A program made the position numbers and the translations under genes. A DNA stretch of 64,000 bases from Roseiarcus sp963774195 (GTDB taxonomy: Bacteria; Pseudomonadota; Alphaproteobacteria; Rhizobiales; Beijerinckiaceae). Numbering within the stretch: the first letter of the stretch is position 1; each line of letters starts with the position of its first letter. The DNA lies in NCBI GenBank assembly GCA_963774195.1, contig CAVZDY010000004.1, positions 1,178,001 to 1,242,000 on the forward strand, in the 5' to 3' direction. Below, piece after piece: positions 8,695 through 16,620 of the stretch. The notes beneath the pieces were generated by a model. The model searched no databases. It saw only the letters and a program-made list of their open reading frames with translations, and had not been told where the DNA came from.

Positions 8695-9516
8695 ATGCTT
8701 GATCCGCTCACCCAGCAACCGGCCGCCGTCGCGACGCCCGCCAGCGTGATCGACATCGCTGACGTCTCGTTGCGCTTCGATACGCGCGACGGGCCGGTGC
8801 AGGCGCTGAGCCACGTCAATCTTGCGATCGCGCGCGGCGAGTTCGTCTCGTTCATCGGCCCGTCGGGCTGTGGCAAGACGACGCTCATGCGCGCGGTCGC
8901 CGACCTCGAGACACCGACAAAGGGTGTCATCCGCGTCAATGGCATGAGCCCGAGCGAGGCGCGCCTGAGGCGGGCCTACGGCTACGTCTTTCAGGCGCCG
9001 GGGCTCTACCCCTGGCGCACGGTCGCGCGCAACATCGCGCTGCCGCTCGAGATCATGGGCTTCGACAAGAGGGAGCGCGACGCGCGCGTCGCCAAGGGCC
9101 TCGAACTCGTCAACCTCACCGGCTTCGGCAACAAGTTCCCCTGGCAATTGTCGGGCGGCATGCAGCAGCGCGCTTCGATCGCGAGGGCGTTGTCGTTCGA
9201 CCCCGACCTCCTGTTGATGGACGAACCCTTCGGCGCGCTCGACGAGATCGTGCGCGACATGCTCAATCAGCAATTGCTGCGTCTCTGGGAGAAGACGGGC
9301 AAGACCGTGCTGTTCGTCACCCATTCGATCCCCGAAGCGGTGTTCCTCTCGACGCGGATTGTCGTGATGTCGCCGCGGCCCGGGCGGATCCACGACATCA
9401 TCGAAACCAACTTCCCGCGCGAGCGGGCGCTCGAAATCCGCGAGACGCCGGAATTCATCGAGATCGCCAACCGCGTGCGGCACGGGCTGCGCCAGGGACA
9501 CTCCTATGACGAGTGA
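8695..9516 (+). CDS. ABC transporter ATP-binding protein (SsuB/TauB-type), pyrimidine/hydantoin importer
   Basis: A 273-residue nucleotide-binding subunit. It contains Walker A GPSGCGKTT, the Q-loop YVFQAPGLYPW, signature LSGGMQQRASIARAL, Walker B LLLMDEPFGALDE and the switch His in FVTHS. The subfamily is that of nitrate/sulfonate/taurine importers. ATG at 8695 begins one base after the dihydropyrimidinase stop; a TTG in frame at 8683 is less likely. The two permease genes and a binding protein follow, giving a complete importer inside the pyrimidine operon. A 288-bp repeat-rich gap separates it from the first permease. The substrate is inferred from context. Confidence 0.93.
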   Translation: MLDPLTQQPAAVATPASVIDIADVSLRFDTRDGPVQALSHVNLAIARGEFVSFIGPSGCGKTTLMRAVADLETPTKGVIRVNGMSPSEARLRRAYGYVFQAPGLYPWRTVARNIALPLEIMGFDKRERDARVAKGLELVNLTGFGNKFPWQLSGGMQQRASIARALSFDPDLLLMDEPFGALDEIVRDMLNQQLLRLWEKTGKTVLFVTHSIPEAVFLSTRIVVMSPRPGRIHDIIETNFPRERALEIRETPEFIEIANRVRHGLRQGHSYDE

Positions 9517-9530
9517 GCGAAACACCCTCC

Positions 9531-9802
9531 CTTCCCCCCTTGCGGGGGTCAGGGAACGCGAAGCGTTCCCGGGAGGTGGCCGCGCACAAGCGCGGTCGGA
9601 TGAGGGGTCGCGCGCTAGCGCCCCTCTGCTGACGAACCCGCTATCCATTTTTGTCAGCGAAATACGAATGCGTCCCGCCTGGCGCTTCGGGACGAACGCG
9701 CCTTGCGGCGCGACCACTCTTCCCAAGGCAAATGCAGAGCATTCGTCCGCGTCACGGCTTCGCTGTGACACCTTCCCCCGCAAGGGGGGAAGGAGGAGGC
9801 CG
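9531..9802. repeat. Dispersed palindromic repeat (CCCTTGCGGGG family), long copy inside the ABC operon
   Basis: The 288-bp gap between the ATPase and permease genes is filled by a repeat. It begins with CTTCCCCCCTTGCGGGGG and ends with the inverted CACCTTCCCCCGCAAGGGGG. Internal hairpin arms include GGGAACGCGAAGCGTTCCC, and GGATGAGGGGTCGCG is shared with the copy at 44163-44331. No gene is supported here. The element probably inserted into the operon without ending transcription, since the downstream genes keep orientation and function. Confidence 0.75.
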
Positions 9803-9804
9803 GC

Positions 9805-10671
9805 ATGAAGAACGCGCTGCCGATCGCCATCGTCCTGGCCGCGGTGATTGCGGTCTGGTATCTCGCCGCCGTGCTGATGAACGCGCCGTTGCAGCGGGAC
9901 GCTTTCGTAAACGCCGGTCGCGCCGAATATTCGACCGCCGAGCTGATCGGCGCCTCGCTCAATATGGAGCGCCCGAAGCTCCCGGCGCCGCACCAGATCG
10001 TCGCCGAGCTCGACAAGCTCATCCTCGCGACTCCGCCGACCTCGAAGCGCAGTCTCGTCTACCACGCCTGGATCACGCTGCAGGAAACCTTGATCGGCTT
10101 CTTCTTCGGCGCCAGCCTTGGCGTCGGGCTCGCGATCCTGGTGATGTCGTTTCGCAGCCTCGAGCGCTCGCTGATGCCCTGGATCGTAGCCTCACAGACC
10201 ATTCCGATCATCGCGCTTGCGCCGATGATCGTTGTGATTCTCAACCAGTTCAACATCACCGGCCTCGCTCCCAAGGCCGTGATCGCGGCCTATCTCTCGT
10301 TCTTTCCGGTCACCGTCGGCATGGTCAAAGGCTTGCGCTCGCCCGACCCGCTTCAGCTCGATCTGATGCGCACCTATTCGGCGACGCCGGCGCAGACCTT
10401 CCTCAAGCTGCGCGCGCCGGCGAGCGCGCCCTTTTTCTTCGCAAGTATGAAGATCGGCGCGGCGGCGGCGCTCGTCGGCGCAGTGATTGCGGAAGTAACC
10501 AAGAGCGAGGACGGCGGCCTTGGCGCGCGCCTGCTCGCCGGCTCGTATTACGGCCAGACCGTGCAGATCTGGGCGGCGCTGTTCACCGCTGCGGCGCTCT
10601 CGGCCGCGCTCGTCGTGGTGATCGGGATCATCGGCCGGATCGTGCTCCAACGGATGGCCTTTACGTCATGA
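9805..10671 (+). CDS. ABC transporter permease (SsuC/TauC-type), first of two
   Basis: A 288-residue inner-membrane permease with about six hydrophobic helices, starting with ALPIAIVLAAVIAVWYLAAVLM. The EAA-like coupling loop is around RTYSATPAQTFLKLRAPASAP. It belongs to the binding-protein-dependent permease family of the nitrate/sulfonate/taurine type. An insertion after the first helix (about residues 30-60) makes it somewhat longer than its partner. The gene overlaps the second permease by four bases (ATGA), so the two are translationally coupled and probably form a heterodimeric channel. GGAAGGAGGAGG lies upstream of the ATG. Confidence 0.92.
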   Translation: MKNALPIAIVLAAVIAVWYLAAVLMNAPLQRDAFVNAGRAEYSTAELIGASLNMERPKLPAPHQIVAELDKLILATPPTSKRSLVYHAWITLQETLIGFFFGASLGVGLAILVMSFRSLERSLMPWIVASQTIPIIALAPMIVVILNQFNITGLAPKAVIAAYLSFFPVTVGMVKGLRSPDPLQLDLMRTYSATPAQTFLKLRAPASAPFFFASMKIGAAAALVGAVIAEVTKSEDGGLGARLLAGSYYGQTVQIWAALFTAAALSAALVVVIGIIGRIVLQRMAFTS

Positions 10672-11441
10672 ACACGCGCGCCGCCGACCTCGCCCCGCCA
10701 CTGCTGTTCGGCCTCGCCGTGCTCGCCTTGTGGGAGGCGATCGTCCGCCTGTTGGGCGTTCCCACGATCATTCTGCCGCCGCCCTCCGCGATCGCGCTGC
10801 GGCTCGTCAACTCAGTGCCGACGCTCACGGCGGATTTTATCCAGACCATTCAAGGCGTGCTGGCGGGTTTCGCAATCGGTTCGGCGGCGGGGCTGTTCGT
10901 TGCCATCCTGATCGACCGCTCGCCATTCCTGCAGCGCGGCCTGCTGCCCCTGGGCAATTTCGTCTCCGCGCTGCCGATCGTCGGCGTCGCGCCGATCATG
11001 GTGATGTGGTTCGGCTTTGACTGGCAGTCGAAGGCGGCGGTGGTCGTCGTGATGACGTTCTTCCCGATGCTGGTGAACGCCACCGCGGGCCTCGCCGGCG
11101 CCGGCGCCATCGAGCGCGACCTGATGAAGACCTATGGGGCCAACTATTTCCAGACCCTGACGAAGCTGCGCCTGCCCGCCGCGGCGCCCTTCGTCTTCAA
11201 CGCGCTGAAGATCAACACGACGCTGGCGATGATCGGCGCGATCGTCGCCGAATTCTTCGGTACGCCCACGGTCGGCATGGGCTTTCGCATCAGCACCGAG
11301 GTTGGCCACCTCAGCATCGACATGGTCTGGGCGACCATCGTCGTCGCCGCAGTCGCCGGCTCGTTGTTCTACGCCATCGTCGCGCTTATCGAGCGCCGCG
11401 CGACGTTCTGGCACGCATCGTATCGCGCACGGTGGAACTAA
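10668..11441 (+). CDS. ABC transporter permease (SsuC/TauC-type), second of two
   Basis: A 257-residue inner-membrane permease starting at the ATG that overlaps the previous stop codon. Hydrophobic helices begin with LLFGLAVLALWEAIVRLL, and the cytoplasmic coupling loop lies near KTYGANYFQTLTKLRLPAA. It pairs with the preceding permease, the ATPase at 8695-9516 and the binding protein at 11490-12482. The heterodimeric permease arrangement, an N-terminal domain that is short, and the NMT1-type binding protein fit importers of pyrimidine-like or thiamine-precursor-like compounds. The substrate itself is inferred from the operon. Confidence 0.92.
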   Translation: MNTRAADLAPPLLFGLAVLALWEAIVRLLGVPTIILPPPSAIALRLVNSVPTLTADFIQTIQGVLAGFAIGSAAGLFVAILIDRSPFLQRGLLPLGNFVSALPIVGVAPIMVMWFGFDWQSKAAVVVVMTFFPMLVNATAGLAGAGAIERDLMKTYGANYFQTLTKLRLPAAAPFVFNALKINTTLAMIGAIVAEFFGTPTVGMGFRISTEVGHLSIDMVWATIVVAAVAGSLFYAIVALIERRATFWHASYRARWN

Positions 11442-11489
11442 ACCGCCCGTGCGTCCAGGGAGGATGGTCTAGCAATGGAGGGTGGAACG

Positions 11490-12482
11490 ATGAAAAAGAC
11501 ACTTTTTGCAATGGCGAGCGCCGCGGTGATGTTGGCCGCAGGCGCGGCGCATGCAGACGACAAAGTGACGCTGCAGCTCAAATGGGTGACGCAAGCCCAG
11601 TTCGCCGGCTATTACGCTGCCAAGGACAAGGGCTTCTACAAGGCCGAGGGTCTCGACGTCACGATCAAGCCGGGCGGCCCGGACGTCGCGCCGGAACAGG
11701 TGCTGATCGGTGGCGGCGCTGACGTCGTCGTCGACTGGTTGCCCGCCGCGCTCGCCGCGCGCGAGAAAGGCGCGTCGATGGTGAACATCGCCCAACCCTT
11801 CAAGCGTTCCGGCCTGGAGCTCACCTGCCGCGCCGACACCGGCATCAAGACCCCGGCCGACCTCAAGGACCGTACGCTCGGCGTCTGGTTCGCCGGCAAC
11901 GAGTTCCCGTTCCTCAACTGGATGAACAAGCTCGGCCTCAAGACCGACGGCTCGAAGGGCGGCGTCAAGGTGCTCAAGCAAGGCTTCAACGTCGATCCGC
12001 TGATCCAGAAGCAGGCCGACTGCATCTCGACGATGACCTACAACGAGTACTGGCAGGTGATCGACGCCGGCTACAAGCCCCAGCAGCTCGTCGTATTCAA
12101 CTACACCGACCAGGGCGTCTCCACTCTCGAAGACGGCCTCTACGTTATGGAAGACAAGCTCAAGGACCCCGCCTTCGTCGACAAGATGGCGCGCTTCGTC
12201 AGGGCCTCTATGAAGGGCTGGGACTATGCGCGCCAGCACCCTGACGACACGGTCAAGATCGTGCTCGACAACGACGCGACCGGCGCGCAAACGGAGCACC
12301 ATCAGACCCAGATGCTCAGCGAGATCAACAAGCTGACTGAGGGCTCGGACGGCAAGCTCGACAAGGCCGCTTACGAAAGCACGGTGAAGACGCTACTCAC
12401 CGGCGGATCCGACCCGGTCATTTCGAAGGAGCCGGTCGGCGCTTACACTACGGCCGTCACGGACAAGGCGCTCAGCAAGTAG
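11490..12482 (+). CDS. ABC transporter substrate-binding protein, NMT1/THI5-like
   Basis: A 330-residue periplasmic binding protein. A Sec signal peptide is plain (MKKTLFAMASAAVMLAAGAA, cleavage near HADDK). The mature part starts with VTLQLKWVTQAQFAGYYAAKDKGFY, the hallmark of the NMT1/THI5-like family that binds pyrimidine or flavin-like ligands. GGTLG-type loop residues appear as DRTLGVWFAGNEF. ATG at 11490 is chosen because GGAGGGTGG lies just upstream; the earlier in-frame ATG at 11475 would lengthen the n-region without a better site. It closes the operon, 48 bp after the second permease, and is followed by a terminator at 12532. Confidence 0.93.
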   Translation: MKKTLFAMASAAVMLAAGAAHADDKVTLQLKWVTQAQFAGYYAAKDKGFYKAEGLDVTIKPGGPDVAPEQVLIGGGADVVVDWLPAALAAREKGASMVNIAQPFKRSGLELTCRADTGIKTPADLKDRTLGVWFAGNEFPFLNWMNKLGLKTDGSKGGVKVLKQGFNVDPLIQKQADCISTMTYNEYWQVIDAGYKPQQLVVFNYTDQGVSTLEDGLYVMEDKLKDPAFVDKMARFVRASMKGWDYARQHPDDTVKIVLDNDATGAQTEHHQTQMLSEINKLTEGSDGKLDKAAYESTVKTLLTGGSDPVISKEPVGAYTTAVTDKALSK

Positions 12483-12531
12483 TCAATCGGGCGAAACCTA
12501 GGCGACAGCTGTCATTAAACCTTCGCACAAT

Positions 12532-12560
12532 GCGCGACGCCCCAACCGGCGTCGCGCTTT
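12532..12560 (+). terminator. Rho-independent terminator after the pyrimidine operon
   Basis: GCGCGACGCC at 12532-12541 pairs perfectly with GGCGTCGCGC at 12548-12557 around a 6-base loop, followed by TTT. It lies 50 bp after the binding-protein stop codon. The T tract is short, so termination may be partial. Confidence 0.75.
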
Positions 12561-12643
12561 AGCGAATTCTGGTAGTCGCCATACGTTCGTCGCGATCCAT
12601 CGGTACACCTTCCTCACCCTTGAGAGCGAAAAGGAGGGAGCCG

Positions 12644-12994
12644 ATGAAGGCGTTGCGTGAGATCGTTCGCACCTGTTCCAACGCTCATGTGGCCCGCGCC
12701 GCCGTCGCATCGATTGGCGGAGATTTTGCCGAAAAATTCGCTGAGGACGCTTCCCGGCACGATTTGCCGAGCGGTGTTTTTGCCGCCCGCCTCGTCCGGA
12801 ACTTCGCGAATAGCGCTGGCCAAGAGGATTGGGACGGCGTCAGCGAGGCGACTCGCGGCTCTGACCAGCCGATACTGTCCGGACTGCGCTATATCCTCGA
12901 TCGTCGCCTGAGCTCCGCTCGGGACGACGCGAGCGAGGACAACATGCCGCCGGCCTGGGCGATCCACGCCTCTCGCGCAGCGCATCAGCGCTAA
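12644..12994 (+). CDS. Hypothetical protein, 116 residues
   Basis: I do not recognise this protein. ATG at 12644 follows a strong AAGGAGGGAG site, which favours a real gene. The product is soluble, rich in Ala, Arg and Ser, and has no signal peptide or membrane helix. Two Asp/Glu/Arg-rich stretches (FAEDASRHDLP, DRRLSSARDDASEDN) suggest helical, charged surfaces. It stands alone between the terminator of the pyrimidine operon and xylulokinase, 68 bp upstream of the latter, and could be co-transcribed with it. No function can be assigned. Confidence 0.6.
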   Translation: MKALREIVRTCSNAHVARAAVASIGGDFAEKFAEDASRHDLPSGVFAARLVRNFANSAGQEDWDGVSEATRGSDQPILSGLRYILDRRLSSARDDASEDNMPPAWAIHASRAAHQR

Positions 12995-13062
12995 TCGCCG
13001 GGAGATAAGGGGAACCAGCAAATCCTCTTGTCGGAAGTGAGCTTTTCCGCGACAGTCGCGGA

Positions 13063-14529
13063 ATGCTGACGCTCGGCATCGATTGCGGCACCTCCGCGCT
13101 GAAAGCTATGCTCGTCGGCGACGGCGAGCATGTCGTCGCCGCGGCGACGAGCCCCTACCGACCTAACCATCCCCGGCCGCTCTGGTCCGAACAAGACCCA
13201 GCGGTTTGGCGCGCCGCCATGGCGGCGGCAATCAGCGAGTTGAAGCGAAGCGCGCCGCGAGAGTTGGCCGCCGTCGAGGCGGTCGGCTTCTCCGGGCAGA
13301 TGCACGGCGCCGTTCTGCTGGGCGACGACGATCGACCCTTGCGGCCGGCGATGCTGCACAACGACGCGCGCGCCTTCGCGCAAGCGGCGGAGCTTTGGAA
13401 CGCCCACCGCGGCCTTGCCCGCATCGTTGGCGTCAAGCCAATGGCGGGATTCACCGCGCCCAAGCTGCTGTGGCTCAGACGGCACGAGCCGGAGGTCTTC
13501 GCCAGGATCGGCTGCGTGTTGCTGCCGAAGGATTATCTGCGCCTATGCCTGACGGGCGAAAAGCGTACCGACATGAGCGACGCCGCCGGCACATGGTGGC
13601 TCGACCAGGCCGCCCGGCGATGGTCGGCCGACGCGCTCGTAGCGAGCGGCCTCGAGCCAACCCGCGTTCCGCCCCTTGCCGAAGGCTGCCAAGCGGGAGC
13701 CCCCCTCTCGCGGAACGCAGCTGAAGAATTCGGCCTGCCGGCCGGCGCGCTTGTCGCTATGGGCGGCGGCGACGCTGCGGTCGGCGCGGTTGGCCTCGGC
13801 GCCATCCGCCCCGGCGACGCCTTCATCTCGCTTGGCACGGCGACCCAGCTCATCGTCGCCGCCGACCGCTACGACGCGGCGCCTGAACGGCTGGTGCATA
13901 GCTTCGCACACGCCCTGCCCGGCCGCTGGTATCGCATGGCCGCGATGCTCAACGGCGCCGGGGCGCTCGCCTTCGCCGCGCGGCTGTTCGGGCGCGAGGT
14001 CGCCGACCTCGAGGCCGAAGCGGCGCAGGATTATCGTGGGCCGGGCGAGACCCTCTTCCTGCCTTATCTCTCGGGCGAGCGCACGCCGCACGACGATCCG
14101 CACGCGCGCGGCGTCTTCTTCGGCCTCAGCGAAGCCTCCTCGCGCGCCGATCTCGCCCGCGCAGTGATGGAAGGCGTCGCGCTCGCCCTCGCCGACGCGC
14201 GCGATTGTCTCGCAGCGGCCGGCGTCTCTTTCGACCGAGTCGGCCTGATCGGCGGCGGCGCACGGAGCGCTCTCTGGACGCGCATGATCGCGGCGGCGCT
14301 GCGCTCCGAGGTCGTGCGATACGAGGGCGGAGAAGCCGGCCCGGCCTTCGGCGCCGCGCGCCTCGCGCGCCTCGCGGCGACCGGCGAGGCGCCAGACCTC
14401 GTCTGCCTGCCGCCCGCGGTTGCAGACGTCACAATACCAGAGCCGGACCTCGCCGCTGCCTTCGCCGCCAAGCGGGAGCGCTTCGTCGCGCTCTATCGAG
14501 CGCTGAAACCGGAATTCGCGAAGGCTTGA
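13063..14529 (+). CDS. xylB: Xylulokinase
   Basis: A 488-residue FGGY-family carbohydrate kinase that phosphorylates D-xylulose to xylulose 5-phosphate for the pentose phosphate pathway. The N-terminal ATPase fold begins LTLGIDCGTSALKAML. GFSGQMHGAVLL and NDARA are characteristic of xylulokinase, with the catalytic Asp expected in the SDAAGTWWLD segment. The second domain shows the phosphate loop GGGDAAVGAVGLG and the C-terminal motif LIGGGARSALW. No xylose isomerase, xylitol dehydrogenase or pentose transporter is nearby, so the physiological sugar is uncertain. The gene ends against the convergent YggS gene with one base between the stop codons. Confidence 0.9.
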   Translation: MLTLGIDCGTSALKAMLVGDGEHVVAAATSPYRPNHPRPLWSEQDPAVWRAAMAAAISELKRSAPRELAAVEAVGFSGQMHGAVLLGDDDRPLRPAMLHNDARAFAQAAELWNAHRGLARIVGVKPMAGFTAPKLLWLRRHEPEVFARIGCVLLPKDYLRLCLTGEKRTDMSDAAGTWWLDQAARRWSADALVASGLEPTRVPPLAEGCQAGAPLSRNAAEEFGLPAGALVAMGGGDAAVGAVGLGAIRPGDAFISLGTATQLIVAADRYDAAPERLVHSFAHALPGRWYRMAAMLNGAGALAFAARLFGREVADLEAEAAQDYRGPGETLFLPYLSGERTPHDDPHARGVFFGLSEASSRADLARAVMEGVALALADARDCLAAAGVSFDRVGLIGGGARSALWTRMIAAALRSEVVRYEGGEAGPAFGAARLARLAATGEAPDLVCLPPAVADVTIPEPDLAAAFAAKRERFVALYRALKPEFAKA

Positions 14530-14530
14530 A

Positions 14531-15235
14531 CTACCCCCGCGAGCCGAAGATGGCGCTGCCCACCCGCACATAGGTCGCGCCGAGCTGGACGGCGAGCGGC
14601 CAGTCGGCGCTCATGCCCATCGAAAGCGTTGCGAGCCCATTGCGCTTGGCGATGACGGCGAGCAAAGCGAAATGCGGCGAGGCCTGCTCACCCGTGGGGG
14701 GAATGCACATCAGGCCCTCGATCGCCAGGCCATAGGTCTCGCGGCAGAGCGCGATGAAGGCGTCCGCCGCCTCCGGCCCGACGCCGGCCTTCTGCGGCTC
14801 GCCGCCCGTATTCACCTCGATGAAGACGCGCGGCCGCCGCCCGGTCTTCTCCATCGCGGTCGCGATCGCCTCGGCGATCTTTTCCCGATCGATGGTCTGG
14901 ATGACGTCGAAGGTCTCGACCGCCTCACGCGCTTTGTTGCTCTGCAGCGGGCCGATCAGGTGCAACTCGACGCTTTTGCCGATCGCCGCGGCGCGAGCGC
15001 GCAGATCGAGCCATTTCGCTTTGGCTTCTTGAACGCGGTTTTCGCCGAAGACGGTTTGGCCCCCGAGCGCTATGGTCGGCCACACTTCGTCGGCGGAAAA
15101 GGTCTTGGAGACGGCGATCAGCCGCACGGAATCCGGTTCGCGCTCGCAGTCTCGCGCGCGCATCGCGATCGCCTCGCGCAGCGCTTCGAGGCGCGGCACG
15201 GCCCCGAGGGGATCGGCGGGAGCGCTTGCGTTCAT
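14531..15235 (-). CDS. YggS-family pyridoxal phosphate homeostasis protein
   Basis: A 234-residue PLP-binding single-barrel protein of the YggS/PROSC family, which buffers free pyridoxal phosphate. The PLP lysine lies in RLIAVSKTFSADEV. Other family segments are FGENRVQEAKAKW, ELHLIGPLQSNKA, FIEVNTGGEPQKAG, GLMCIPP and LSMGMSADW, ending in VRVGSAIFG. Length is normal. It is transcribed divergently from rpmB, with the rpmB promoter in the shared region, and converges on xylB. The pdxH gene elsewhere in the window acts in the same vitamer pathway but is not linked. Confidence 0.94.
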   Translation of the reverse strand: MNASAPADPLGAVPRLEALREAIAMRARDCEREPDSVRLIAVSKTFSADEVWPTIALGGQTVFGENRVQEAKAKWLDLRARAAAIGKSVELHLIGPLQSNKAREAVETFDVIQTIDREKIAEAIATAMEKTGRRPRVFIEVNTGGEPQKAGVGPEAADAFIALCRETYGLAIEGLMCIPPTGEQASPHFALLAVIAKRNGLATLSMGMSADWPLAVQLGATYVRVGSAIFGSRG

Positions 15236-15253
15236 TCCAGGCTTCCTTTGTGC

Positions 15254-15282
15254 TTGACCCAGGAGGACCCTTCCCCTATAGA
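15254..15282 (+). promoter_or_regulatory. Sigma70-type promoter of rpmB
   Basis: TTGACC at 15254-15259 and TATAGA at 15277-15282 are separated by exactly 17 bp, a near-consensus housekeeping promoter. It lies about 119 bp upstream of rpmB, giving an untranslated leader of about 110 nt. Confidence 0.75.
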
Positions 15283-15400
15283 CCCCCGACCCAAGACGCC
15301 AGGGATCGTTTGACGGCGCTGCCGCTTTTCCGAAGCGGCCAGCAAAGACGCGAACCCACCCGAGGCGTCTAATCCCATTTCGCTTAGGGGAAGTTGCGCT

Positions 15401-15703
15401 ATGTCACGCCGTTGCGAGCTGACGGGAAAGGCCGTCCAATCCGGCAATAATGTCAGCCATTCCAACCGCAAGACGCGCACGCGTTTCTTGCCAAATCTCT
15501 GCCAGGTGACGCTGATTTCCGACGCGCTCGGTCGCTCGGTTCGTCTGCGCGTCGCCGCTGCCGCGCTGCGCTCGGTCGAGCATCGCGGCGGCCTCGACAA
15601 TTTCCTCGTCAAGGCGCGTGACTCCGAGCTGTCCGACGGCGCCGTCGCCCTCAAGCGCGAGATCGTCAAGAAGCGCGCCGAAGTCGAACCCGCCGCGGCG
15701 TAA
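15401..15703 (+). CDS. rpmB: Ribosomal protein L28
   Basis: A 100-residue large-subunit ribosomal protein of the alphaproteobacterial L28 type, which is longer than the E. coli protein. The N-terminal MSRRCELTGK and GNNVSHSNRKTRTRFLPN are diagnostic, as is LRVAAAALRSVEHRGGLDNFL. GGGGAAGTT precedes the ATG. It is monocistronic: a strong promoter lies upstream and a strong intrinsic terminator follows 25 bp after the stop codon. The long leader could carry autogenous control but no conserved fold was recognised in it. Confidence 0.97.
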   Translation: MSRRCELTGKAVQSGNNVSHSNRKTRTRFLPNLCQVTLISDALGRSVRLRVAAAALRSVEHRGGLDNFLVKARDSELSDGAVALKREIVKKRAEVEPAAA

Positions 15704-15727
15704 GCGGCTGTTCGCTCATCAAATTTG

Positions 15728-15760
15728 AACCCCCTCGATCGCTGATCGAGGGGGTTTTTG
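15728..15760 (+). terminator. Intrinsic terminator of rpmB
   Basis: CCCCCTCGATC at 15730-15740 pairs with GATCGAGGGGG at 15744-15754 around GCT and is followed by TTTTTG; two further A-T pairs extend the stem. A textbook Rho-independent terminator. Confidence 0.93.
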
Positions 15761-15782
15761 TGTTTGAAGAACATTCCCACCT

Positions 15783-15815
15783 GCCGTCATGGCCGGGCTT
15801 GACCCGGCCATGGTC
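15783..15815. repeat. Short palindromic repeat downstream of eda
   Basis: CATGGCCGGG and CCCGGCCATG form a perfect 10-bp stem around CTTGA at 15788-15812. TGCCGTCATGGCCGGGCTTG is the same design as the element at 52948. It lies between the convergent rpmB and eda genes and could also end eda transcription. Confidence 0.7.
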
Positions 15816-15823
15816 GGGACAGC

Positions 15824-16468
15824 TCAAGCCTTGAGCGCCGCCGCCTCACGCGCGAGGACTTCAACCTGACGATAGTCGCCTTCGGCGATCGCCTGTTTGG
15901 GCAGCATCCAGGAGCCACCGACGCAGACGACGTTGGGCAGAGCGAGATAGGCGGGCGCCTTGGCGAGGTCGATGCCGCCAGTCGGGCAGAATTTGAGGTC
16001 CGGCAAAGGCGCGGCGATCGAGCTCAGCAGTTTGACTCCGCCAACTGCCTCAGCCGGAAACAACTTCATCGCGCGGATCCCGAGATCCATCAGCGCCATA
16101 GCTTCCGAAACGGTGGCGACGCCCGGCAGGAAGGGAATCGGCGCCTGGGCCGCCGCCTGAGCGAGCCGCGGCGAAGCGCCCGGGCTGACGAGAAAACGCG
16201 CGCCCGCGGCGACTGCTTCGTCGATCTGCTCGGGGCGTGTGATCGTGCCCGCGCCGACCGTCGCGCCAGGGACGCGCTCGGCGATCGCCTTGATCGCCGC
16301 GATCGCGCTTGGGGTCCGCAACGTCACCTCGATCGCCGTGAGCCCGCCGGCGACGAGCGCCGTCGCCTGCGCGACGCCGTCCTCGGCGTCGCGCACGGTG
16401 AGCACCGGAATGACCGGCGCCAGTTTCATGATCGAGAGAACGTCATCATGGGTCGGTCGCGCGGTCAT
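15824..16468 (-). CDS. eda: 2-dehydro-3-deoxy-phosphogluconate (KDPG) aldolase
   Basis: A 214-residue class I aldolase that cleaves KDPG to pyruvate and glyceraldehyde 3-phosphate in the Entner-Doudoroff pathway. Key segments are APVIPVLTV, the catalytic Glu in AIEVTLRT, GAGTITRPEQ, FLVSPGAS, the Schiff-base Lys in AMKLFPAE, and CPTGGID. Full length. No edd or zwf lies next to it. It also serves hexuronate breakdown, which starts in this window with uxaC, but the two are 22 kb apart. It is divergent from the Kef-type antiporter gene with a 152-bp gap. Confidence 0.95.
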   Translation of the reverse strand: MTARPTHDDVLSIMKLAPVIPVLTVRDAEDGVAQATALVAGGLTAIEVTLRTPSAIAAIKAIAERVPGATVGAGTITRPEQIDEAVAAGARFLVSPGASPRLAQAAAQAPIPFLPGVATVSEAMALMDLGIRAMKLFPAEAVGGVKLLSSIAAPLPDLKFCPTGGIDLAKAPAYLALPNVVCVGGSWMLPKQAIAEGDYRQVEVLAREAAALKA

Positions 16469-16620
16469 GTCAGAATTCCTCCTTGAGATGCGCTGGCCTT
16501 AGCATGCCAGCCAACGGCGCCGCGAGAGGGATTTGCGTGAGTGCCGAGGGGTCGCGCATTGAAGCAAATCGACTAATCTCGAACCCAGCGCGGCGGAGCG
16601 CGAAGCGGGAGACGCCGACT

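Noticed and set aside
6378..8945. An 855-codon open frame antisense to the amidase and dihydropyrimidinase genes
   Set aside because: It spans two genuine genes on the other strand and has no recognisable domain; long antisense frames are expected at this GC content.
9651..10667. Extension of the second permease frame upstream through the first permease
   Set aside because: The upstream part is out of frame with the first permease and Arg-rich; permease homology begins at ATG 10668.
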